Below are positions 1 to 14,890 of a stretch of 64,000 nucleotides of DNA, piece by piece. The position numbers and the translations under genes were made by a program. The notes below the pieces were generated by a model, which saw only the letters and a program-made list of their open reading frames with translations, was not told the origin of the DNA and did not search any database. Source of the stretch: Luidia sarsii (taxonomy: Eukaryota; Echinodermata; Asteroidea; Paxillosida; Luidiidae); the NCBI GenBank assembly GCA_949987565.1, contig OX465102.1, positions 23,605,789-23,669,788 on the forward strand, written 5' to 3'. The first letter of the stretch is position 1; each line of letters begins with the position of its first letter.

Positions 1-588
1 GTGTAAGAAATAGTTTGTTCAAAAACCATTTGTCGATGTTTGAGTGAAGATTTCTCGAAAAGTACAGCATCTCAGGCTGTAACATTTCAACTTGGGGAGA
101 CCTATCATGACCATTTACAAACTGTGCAAATTAAGGGAAATCTGTGGACATTTATGTTTTTTGACCTTATGTTGTTTTGGGGCTTTAAAGCCCCTACACA
201 ACATTGGTAAGATCGAAAAACAGAAATGTTCACAGATTTACATGAAACTTATAGGGGCCTACAGGTTGAAGATGTTTACTGTAGAAACAAGAAACCTCGC
301 ACTGAAATATTTCTGTCTAAAATGCTGTATAATTTTTGGAGAAAAGAGTAAAAGAAATTGTTTACGTCTCACCGAGATCTAAACTATTTTTCGGAACAGT
401 AGGCCTTCGGCGTTGAATGCTGCATTTTCGCGAAACAAATGAAGAGGTTTTCACGATTTTCTCGAGACTCGGTTGGCAAATTGAGCTGAAATGTTCACAG
501 GTGTGCTACTTCATGCATATATTGTTGGATCAGACAACGTGTGAATGCTATTCTTTGACCTCGACCAATGTTGTGTAGGGGCTTTAAA
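1..588. mobile_element. TTAA-flanked MITE and adjoining partial copy
   Basis: A complete copy spans about 185-586, bounded by inverted repeats AGCCCCTACACAACATTGGT and its complement, each flanked by TTAA inside CTTTAAAG. Bases 1-180 are the inverted half of a relative also seen at 7064-7326. The TTAA target is typical of piggyBac or Kolobok non-autonomous elements. Confidence 0.65.
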
Positions 589-589
589 G

Positions 590-1002
590 TCAAACTGTGC
601 ACAGTTTTGTTGCACATAAAAGGACAGAAACAGTTTTTTTCTGGCTTATTTACGTAATACATGGTCATGAACATGTTTACACAAATAATTTAACACTGAG
701 GTCTAAGAAAAATATGTTACAAATTTTGAAGCTGTTTATAATAAAAAATAATTCATTGGTATTCAGTTCAAGTTTTAAATCATGACTGATCAGCTTTCAG
801 ATGAAACATTGTTTTCTATGGGAATTACAAATACGGCTTTATACCTTTCAACAACAAAGCAATAACAATACTGCACGACACAATGTCTCTCCTTTCACAT
901 GGAACATTGATCTGTGTGTTTCAATCGATCAGGCTTTCTGGGACTAATTATGAACGTTACATGGCAGCTCCAGCCAGAATACGTGTGCACCTGACGTGTA
1001 CA
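590..1002. other. Intergenic, nothing recognised
   Basis: AT-rich sequence with short ORFs only. No homology or repeat match seen. Confidence 0.5.
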
Positions 1003-1380
1003 GTACACGAACAGTATATATCCATGTACAATAATGTATACTGCAAACTGCACATTGCTCAAGTGCAAATATGCAAACTACTGTAAGCATAATTATGTAC
1101 ACATGTTGTGCATTGTATCGTATGCCATGCACATTATACAAAACTAAACATACTGTATATATTATGAATGCACATGTATGTTCATGTACCTGTACAATCA
1201 CGTATGTATTGTACACAGACATGCACCAATGTGTTCATGTACACCCACACATGCAGTGTATAGTGTATACATGAACACATGTACAGTACATGTGTACATA
1301 ATGTACATGTACACATGTACACATACAGTTGTACATGTACATGTACATGTACATGTATGAACATAAACATGTACATCAAC
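1003..1380. repeat. GTACAT/ACATGT palindromic simple repeat
   Basis: Dense TGTACA/ACATGT hexamers, purest at 1255-1375. The motif is self-complementary, so both strands show similar Tyr/Cys/Val/His-rich pseudo-ORFs. Confidence 0.8.
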
Positions 1381-2339
1381 TATTTTTATGTGCGCAGACT
1401 ATGCATTTGTTATTCATTCGTTCATGTTGTCAATAGGTGGTTCATTTATTCCTGGTAATCAACCCCGTGCTACTCAGTAGTCCTAGGCCACAAATACTTC
1501 AGATTCTTCATCTTCTCCCCGTTTAATTATCCACGTTCTAAGAAAAATGGCATCTCACTCCGATGAACTCTTTATCTAAGAAAGATTTCCCCTGCTCTTC
1601 TTTATCTCCCTGACTTATCTTAACGAGCATCAACTCAAACTGACCCACTTGGCATCTCTCAATAAGACGAATAACAAGTTCTTGGGACTCTAAACTCCTC
1701 ATTGCATCCACCCAGTACAGCCAATCAAATATCCTAAAGGTACATGTACACTCTGTACACTCTGTGTCAGTTCAACACACCTTTGGACCCCAAGGCACAG
1801 ATTGAATTGAACTTTGGTGTGCTTCATGCTTGTCAGTTATTAACCTCCTTGAGAATTCTGATATGAAATAGGATTTTCAATTTTATGAAATGAAAAGAAA
1901 GCCGATTCAAGAATCTTCATTTAAGATTTATCTCTGCAGGTGCTTCACTTTTTAAGATATGATTGTCCAAACAGACCTAGAAGTACTAATTACGGTAGTC
2001 AAAACTTTTTGTCAACCAATATCGAAAAAAACTACTGAATCAAAATATGTTAATTTTAGTTTTGGGTGTTTCTCCAGGAGGCCAATGTAGGTGCAGTAGT
2101 ACTAGCAGATCAATTATCGTTCTAATCAGTGATGGTCAATCTTCTTCTTCTCGGGTCACTACACAAAGTCCTGTCCAGTGCAGAACAAAGGATCGGGCTT
2201 TGGCATTGAAAATCTCCAAATCCTGTCTGTGATATTGTCATGTATACCAGCTCCATCATGGGTCCGTAGATATCTTTAATTCCCCGTTCCTGAAACCAGC
2301 CCTCCTGGCTACACATTCAAGTCACCCTTCTCCTTCCAC
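1381..2339. other. Intergenic, nothing recognised
   Basis: Mixed-composition sequence with no convincing exon, repeat or RNA. Confidence 0.5.
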
Positions 2340-3222
2340 TTCAATCTTACAAGACATGCCTCAATGTGCACCACACCCTGTCACGCCCACTAGGCATTTC
2401 AGAATCCTACCACACCCAAGATCCCTACTCAATCACCAGCAATCTTACAAGACACGCCTCAATCTGCACCCGCACCCTACCACGCCCACTGGCATCTCAG
2501 AAGCCTACCACACCCAAGATCCCTCCTCTATCACCAGCAATCTTAGAAGACATGCCTCAATCTGCACCACACCCTGCCACGCCCACTAGGCATCTCAGAA
2601 GGCTACCACATCCAAGATCCCTACTCTATCACCAGCAATCTTACAAGACATGCCTCAATCTGCACCACACTCTGCCACGCCCACTAGGCATCTCAGAAGC
2701 CTACCACACCCAAGATCCCCCTACTCTATCACCAGCAATCTTACAAGACATGCCTCAATCTGCACCACACCCTGCCACGCCCACTAGGCATCTCAGAAGG
2801 CTGCCACACCCAAGATCACCAGCAATCTTACAAGACATGCCTCAATCTGCACCACACTCTGCCTCGCCTACTAGGCATCTCAGAAGGCTACCACACCCAA
2901 GATCCCCCTACTATATCACCAGCAATCTTACAAGACATGCCTCAATCTGCACCACACTCTGCCACGCCCACTAGGCATCTCAGAAGGCTACCACACCCAA
3001 GATCCCCTACTCTATCACCAGCAATCTAACAAGACATGCCTCAATCTGCACTACACCCTGCCACGCCCACTAGGCATCTCAGATACTTACCACACCCAAG
3101 ATCACCAGCAATCTTACAAGACACGCCTTAATGTGCACCACACCCTGCCACGCCCACTAGGCATCTCAGAAACCTACCACACCCAAGATTCCCCTACTCT
3201 ATCACCAGCAACCTAAAATCTT
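2340..3222 (+). repeat. Minisatellite, about 97-bp unit, 9 copies
   Basis: The unit carries CTGCACCACACCCTGCCACG, CCACTAGGCATCTCAGAAG and CACCAGCAATCTTACAAGAC. Copies start near 2361, 2459, 2556, 2656, 2755, 2845, 2942, 3042 and 3129. Shorter copies have lost a TCCCTACTCTAT block. The 202-codon ORF over it is a by-product. Confidence 0.9.
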
Positions 3223-3896
3223 ACAACTTTTCAATCTTGCTAAATATACCAAATACAAACATTACAAGAGTTGTAGACACGCCTCAATCAATACACACTA
3301 CACAGAACCACGCCCATTCATGCATGCATCTTACTCTACTCAGTACTCACTAGTATCAGTATCAAAGAATCATTTCATCCAAACACGTTTGGATGGTCAA
3401 TAAAGTTTCATGCCTAGGAACTCCAGAAGTCTTCGAAGAGAGGGAGAGAGGAGAGAATGCTGTTTTGGCGGTTTTGGCTATTGCCACGTACTTTTTTGAC
3501 AGCAGGCATAATTATTTCAGACCATGATCAGACTGAAGCACTGACAAAACAAGACTTGCCGATACTTTATTTTTACAACGTGAGCCACACCTTCCCGATT
3601 TAGTATTAAAGACATAATTATAAGGTACATGTAGTACGGGTACCGATGAGCAAAGTTTTCTTGTGAAAATCGAATCACTGTGAAAGCACGTGACAATAGC
3701 CGTTTACCTTATCAACTGAACGCTCGTAGACCGTGCACATGCTGTATTATTATGGTTTCTGTGTCTTTTTATGGACCAAGGTTTCGGGCACGATTTTCAA
3801 GCGATCGTCGTTAAAACCGACGTGTTGCAAGGGTTCACTGAAATCGTACAAGCCCGTGAGAGTCGAGATGGTTAGAAACCAGACAGTGTCACTTAC

Positions 3897-4080
3897 CGTT
3901 TCCAAATCTCAGCGGCATGCGGCGAAATCGCTGAACATCAGATCGTAAACACGCTAATGTAAACAAACGGCTGCTTTCCGGTGTGAACTACACGTGGCGG
4001 TAAACACAATCGGCAGAGAGGCAAGTAAATATCGGCATGTAGATGGCGCATGACGAGTGATGGCGCTGTTTCTGATTTCT
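3897..4080 (-). promoter_or_regulatory. Possible minus-strand first exon and promoter
   Basis: CpG-containing sequence with an E-box (CACGTG, about 3991). On the minus strand an ATG at 3916-3918 reads MPLRFGN up to a strong donor ACG|GTAAGT (3891-3896). No downstream exon was found in the first 3.9 kb, so the rest would lie beyond the window. Low confidence. Confidence 0.25.
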
Positions 4081-4199
4081 GAAGGCGATTGTTGATTTGG
4101 ATTTTTTTTCTCAATTGCTTAATATTTTTCAGTCTTGACTCTTGTGGAAAATAATAAACAAGCAAGCAATAAAATGCACACAGCTTGTGCCACTCACTC

Positions 4200-4554
4200 A
4201 TCTTATGTGATATTCAGTTGAGTTGATGTGCCGTCAATTTTTGTTTTCGATTTTGAGGAAATGTCAATCTACAAGCCCTATAAGAATCAGGTCGGGAATA
4301 TTGCACATTTGTAAGCTTGGAATTGTGCTTTTGTAAACTTGGAAGGTTGGAAAACTGCGCACTTGAGTCGGCAACATCTGCTTTTTCTTATTAATATCAT
4401 TGCTAAAATAGTTGGGTTTTTTAAAATCCATTTTTATAATGATTTTCATCTTGACTTAATTTATATTTGATTTATATTTATTTAAATTGTAGTCTTGCTT
4501 TTATTTTGTTTTACATGTTGTATGTGTTGCAACAATTTTTTTTTTTTTTTTTTG
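4200..4554. other. AT-rich intergenic, nothing recognised
   Basis: T-rich sequence without exon or repeat features. Confidence 0.5.
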
Positions 4555-4735
4555 GAAAAAAATAAATGTCAAAGAAATGTTTGACTTGACCAGGACTTGA
4601 ACCCGAGACCTTTGGATTAACGTACCAGTGCTCTTCCATCTGAGCTATCCAGCCCTTATATGATGGCCTTCCCAAATAGTCAACTAGTCTTTGCCGGGGT
4701 GGGGGCGCCAGTCAGAAGCGTGCTTCTTAGAGGAG
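4555..4735 (-). mobile_element. tRNA-derived SINE (family A)
   Basis: Read on the minus strand: a CTGGCGCCCCCACCCC head, then GGCTGGATAGCTCAGATGG (A-box-like), GGTCTCGGGTTCAAGTCC (B box) and a closing TCCAGTC that pairs with the GGCTGGA start as an acceptor stem. The anticodon loop differs between copies and lacks the usual T33, so this is not a functional tRNA gene. Confidence 0.75.
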
Positions 4736-4739
4736 TATA

Positions 4740-6240
4740 ATCCAGGCCATATTCCAATTGCTCTGTAAAGACAACGTAGTGTGTAAGACTTCCTATTGTT
4801 TTGGTGTTCATCTATCTTATAGGAACCAAGGATTCTGTTTGCATTAAAGCTGAGCTATTCAGATTTTTTCATTTACAGCTTTCACAATGTGGAAAGTAAA
4901 CATCCTTGATTAGTCTGTTTGGGATAGGAAATTGAGCAGCAATGGTGTATTTAAGTAACAAAGGATTTGTCAGCCTTGTCAGAATAATTATGGAGACTTC
5001 AAGACAAAGGTGTGTTGACCAAAAACTCAAGAAGGTGTACATATAAAAGGAATGTATTTCATCTCTGAACATTCAAACAGATTATGGAGCTTCTAATTCT
5101 ACTCAATAATTCAAAAAACGAAAGAAAATTCACAAGTCAAATGTCAGCAGGCTTTCATCAAGACCACTTAAATTACAGTCTGGATAAATAATAAATCACA
5201 AAAAAATTTCCAGCTTTTTTAACATTTGTATCATACACTACTTTTTGGATGCCAGCTTCATTCACGTTTTCAAAGACAGTACACCCTCCAGCGGACAGAA
5301 ATCACACATTTGCATGCACTGGGCCCATCACGGTAAGTACTGTACATGATTAAGGGAGAGGGTACATGTATGTCTGACTGCACTGGCTACGCGAATTGGC
5401 TGCAGCCACTAGCTAATGGCTTCCATACACCTGCATGTAATTTGAAGCCATAGCCAGGGTCCTCGATTACTATCTATAACAGTGGGAAAATGTGATTCTA
5501 CTTACTGGTATTAGACCGCCTACTGTAGTGAGGTAAATGAATTGGCTATGACTGGAAATAACACACAAGTCTATGAGAAGCGGCTGCAGCCCTTGACTAG
5601 TGGCTTCCAGAGAGCTGTATGTAATATTAAGTCACAGCCAAAGAATGAGGAGAGCCCCAGAGTGAAAACAATTATAACGGTGGAGCAACTGAGAAAAAAA
5701 CATTTGCTGCTGGCAAATGCTAAGCAATGACCAATGTTATGGATGACCACTGTTCCAGACAATTCAAGAGTAAAGCGGTGTATTATAATACCTTAAGATA
5801 AACACACATTACCAAAACAGGGATGGAAAATCTGTGCAAAACTTCCATATTTCCATAGTTCCAGAGCAGACGTGTTTGCCTTGGGAACAACTTTTCCCAA
5901 AAAAGCATGAGTGTAATGCATGGCGTAAGCACTCAAGTACTTCAAATCTATCGGTTTGGGCTCACATTAATACGTAAGTGGAAGCCGCCAGCTAGCAAGA
6001 GCCATGGTCCCAAGGTTGGTTTGAACACCACTGGTGGACAAGTCTGAGTTTAGGTCAAGACTCAAGACAGTCCACATTTTGGTCGAAAACAGAATGCACT
6101 TGAACTTCCTAAAAGAAGATATCAAATCCAATGTATTAAACGCCGGGAGAAAAACAGAGACATGGCCTATGATTAAACACTGTTAATTACTCTATACACT
6201 TACAAAATCATCGACTTCAACAAGGATTTGCCCTACTCAA
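4740..6240. other. Intergenic, nothing recognised
   Basis: Contains two direct segments with GCTGCAGCC...TGGCTTCCA (about 5395 and 5580) but no gene or clear mobile element. Confidence 0.4.
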
Positions 6241-6485
6241 TGTGTAATCAAACTTTGTACACTCAGTGCTTTGCATGATCGCTCGCTGACAACGGGCACA
6301 GTGGACACTGCCCGAGATGTTGAGTTACCGGCTCTTTTTCAGAGCCACACTCCGTCTCAAAAACCTGATTGCCTGATGAAAATAAAATACAGGCAGCTCG
6401 GGTGGGACTCGAACCCTGCTTCCTTGTGCAGACATCTAGAAAGCAGCAGTAGTCACGTGTTCGAATCCTGTCGGAGCTGCCTGTC
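6240..6485. mobile_element. tRNA-derived SINE (family B), inverted pair
   Basis: GGCAGCTCGGGTGGGACTCG and later TTCGAATCCTGTCGGAGCTGCC are opposite-strand copies of the same tRNA-like 3' half around a short spacer, so this is a head-to-head fusion. Confidence 0.55.
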
Positions 6486-6497
6486 TTTCATTTTATT

Positions 6498-6675
6498 TCA
6501 GAAGTTAGAGGGCATGACGTTTCGATCCAAGCAGGACCTTCCTCAAAGGCAAAGGTCACTTTGCCTTTGAGAAGGGCCCTGCTAGGATCGAAAATGCCAG
6601 GCCCTCTAACGTTTGAGATTCATGTATTGCAGGTAATTTTAGTCAGTGAGCAGTTTGCAACAGCTTTTTGTATTC
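6498..6675. repeat. Family C dispersed repeat, inverted pair
   Basis: GACGTTTCGATCC...CAGGACCTT is followed by its complement, GGGCCCTGCTAGGATCGAAA, and then TTTTAGTCAGTGAGCAGTTTGC. Family C occurs at least 15 times in the window, often as such fold-backs. Confidence 0.7.
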
Positions 6676-6679
6676 ATTT

Positions 6680-7060
6680 CTTTGGATTTGCACAATGAAG
6701 TGAGCAATGAGCAGAGTGTTTAATTACATGTTGAGCAGGGCAAAGCCACTCTGAAGTACATTCCCCCCAACACAAAATCATACCTCAATCTAAAATCATC
6801 GACCTTTTACACGTATGTACAAAACAGAATGTATTTACATACATCAGATAAGAGGACCAAAGTGTACTGGTCCTTGGTTCCACAAGAGAACAAGCTGACT
6901 GCAAGCCCAAGCAGCTATAGCACGAGTTGGTGAGTGCGGTAGAACAAGGTCTTAAGTGTGCGTGTCCTCATTCCGGTTGTGTCGATTGATAAACCAGGGT
7001 TCTTTACCCTCTAACACTAACCAACTAACCCCCAAAGTCTGTGCAAGCGAGCTTGCGCAA
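6680..7060. other. Intergenic, nothing recognised
   Basis: No exon, RNA or repeat assigned. Confidence 0.4.
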
Positions 7061-7063
7061 TGT

Positions 7064-7326
7064 TAAAGGCCAAATACAACATTGGGAAGATCGGAAAACA
7101 TCGATGTCCACAGATTTCCTTCCAATTTACAGTTTGTAGATGGTCATGTTGAAATCTCTCGAGTAATAAACTATTTCTTACACTACAGAACCCTTTTCTA
7201 CATTCTCAGATAACCATTTGTGATAAAACTTTTGCAGGATTGATTTTTTGGAATGTTTTATGGTTTAACACACAAACTGTGGCAATCTTTCGACCTTTAC
7301 CAATGTTGTATAGGCCCTTTAAAGAC
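7064..7326. mobile_element. TTAA-flanked MITE, divergent copy
   Basis: Ends are TTAAAGGCC...CAACATTGG and CCAATGTTGTATAGGCCCTTTAA, with TTAA on both sides. The interior differs from the 185-586 copy but matches bases 1-160 in reverse. Confidence 0.6.
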
Positions 7327-7940
7327 TGTGCAAGAATGAAAAAGCTTGTGGTTGATACTGTTAACAGTTTTTTTTTTCGTTCAGGGTCAACTTGATAATA
7401 CCCTCAACCCACCTAGAATGGGAGGGAGGGTCAGTTGTGGGTGATTCGGGTCTACCTAGGAAAACAAATCGCAAGGACGCAACAACATCAACAAGAGGTT
7501 CTTTATGCGCCACATGCTGCAAGGGCCTACCGGTATGGTATGCCAACATTTTTCGGCCTGCCACCGAGGGCGCCCTTTTCAAATTACATCACATGCAATG
7601 GGGGTCCATAAAAAAAAAATCCCCCTCCCCTGAGTTATCCAGCTACTGACGTGAACAGTTTACACGTAACTTGCGAAGAATTCCTAGAGTGCTATCAAGA
7701 GTGAGCAATACACAGCATGGGGCAAGCAGTCTTACTTGCGAGCAGAGTGCAGAGAGACAAGACTCGGGATAAATCATCCCTATCTGATTCTATAGAGGGA
7801 AGGGGGAACTTGTATGGACAGACGTGTTGACTACGTGACAGTACCTGTGCGACGAGCTAAGACCTAAGCGAGGGAACAAAGACTATGAATACTGTGGACT
7901 GGACGAGGGCTCGGAGGGGAAGGAATACTTCAGCCGGTGA
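7327..7940. other. Centrin 3' flank / 3'UTR
   Basis: The part next to 7940 must include the centrin 3'UTR. No polyadenylation hexamer was identified on the minus strand, and nothing else is recognisable. Confidence 0.4.
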
Positions 7941-13680
<5,740 letters not shown>

Positions 13681-13683
<3 letters not shown>

Positions 13684-13800
13684 GGTCGAACCGCAATGGT
13701 AGGCAACACTTCACTTCGGCAAGTTGTGTTTTGCTTCGAAACGGCGGTAGAAATGATCGGCCTAAGCCCTTACAAAGCGCGATTCTGATTCGTCCCTTTG
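13681..13800 (-). CDS. CETN2: Centrin exon 1: 5'UTR plus start codon only
   Basis: On the minus strand the sequence reads TTCGACC ATG directly followed by GTAAGT (13675-13680), a perfect donor. The next exon continues in phase with [16 protein letters not shown]. The only coding triplet is therefore the ATG at 13681-13683. The 5'UTR limit (about 13800) is a guess from the CpG-rich stretch. An alternative start is the Met at codon 9 of exon 2. Confidence 0.75.
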
Positions 13801-14693
13801 CCAGGCTCGAGTGCACAAAATCTGAACTCGATTGACGAATGGGAATAGGCGTTATATGCAGATTTACTCACGTACCTCGTATAAGTAGTTGATTGTGCTA
13901 GCTATTTATTTGGTTCAGTATTTAGTAATAAAAATATGGAAAAGTACAAATTCAAATCAATATATGACATATTAAAACAATAATTATGTAAAAATGGTTT
14001 TGATCAAAATAATGAGTTTTTTTTAGGTGAACAGCTAAAGCCCGCATAGTCTTGTTACAAAATGCTATCTTAGTAAATATTTTGATAACCACCCATTCTG
14101 TTCATTATATCCTTTCTGTTAAAATTGCAAACATTCAGGGATTATGATTTAAGATTATATGTTACTTAAACTGGTATATACTGTCCAATAATTGACCTAA
14201 TAATAGTGATAAATATCCCACTGTGTCTTGAAATAAAGACTAACTGCTATCAATTATCACTGGTGATTTTATAATTAATGTCACTTTATGGCTAAACTAC
14301 ATAAGTTATTTCCCTGTGCACCAGCAGGCTGACTTTAACAAATTCCACTTAAGTTGACTGATTAACATGAAAACGCTGTTGCAAAAAGTACCTTCATGCG
14401 CAAAAAAGGCCTTCAAAATATTATTAATGGATTTTTCTTTTGCGTATTTGAATTATATAGCGCCCTCATTAGTTTGTTATGGAAAAGGAGGCTGGTACCC
14501 AAAGTTGGGTTGTGAATTCTGCCTCCGAGAGTGTACGGGTAGTCAGGGGATAAATCAGCTGGAGGATGATCGCCGATTTCGATGATTTTCAGTATTTTCA
14601 CGGCAGCAGGATTGCTCTTCAACACTCTACTTGCAAAATAAAAGCACCCGGGCGGACGATTCCAAACTCAAACTGGAGCTCCCCGCACCGACT
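13684..14693. promoter_or_regulatory. Divergent centrin/EMC7 intergenic region
   Basis: About 1 kb separates the centrin ATG (minus) from the EMC7 ATG (plus), so both promoters must lie here or overlap. CpG-containing sequence flanks each gene (about 13690-13830 and 14600-14700). The middle (about 13880-14340) is AT-rich with nothing recognisable. No TATA box or specific operator can be assigned. Confidence 0.6.
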
Positions 14694-14890
14694 ATGAGCA
14701 TGATACGGACGTTGTTATTGTTGCTGGCGCTCTGCGCCTCGCCCAGTTTTGCGGAAGAAACTGACGACGGGAAACCGAACGATGCGTTTGTGATCGAAGG
14801 CAAAGTGCTGGTGACTGGGGTGAAGGCTGCAGAGTGGATACCGCATACGAGGATACTGGTAGACGGGGGTCAATATGTCGGCTTCTTGAG
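14694..14890 (+). CDS. EMC7: EMC7 exon 1 (signal peptide)
   Basis: Encodes the signal peptide and the start of the lumenal domain to YVGFLR, splitting an Arg codon at AG|GTTAGC. The human equivalent is HVGFLK. Confidence 0.93.

Noticed and set aside
2366..2974. 202-codon His/Pro/Ser-rich ORF
   Set aside because: Lies wholly in the 97-bp minisatellite; no start context or homology.
14631..14693. N-terminal extension of EMC7 from 14631
   Set aside because: Codon at 14631 is TTG, not ATG, and the extension would bury the signal peptide.
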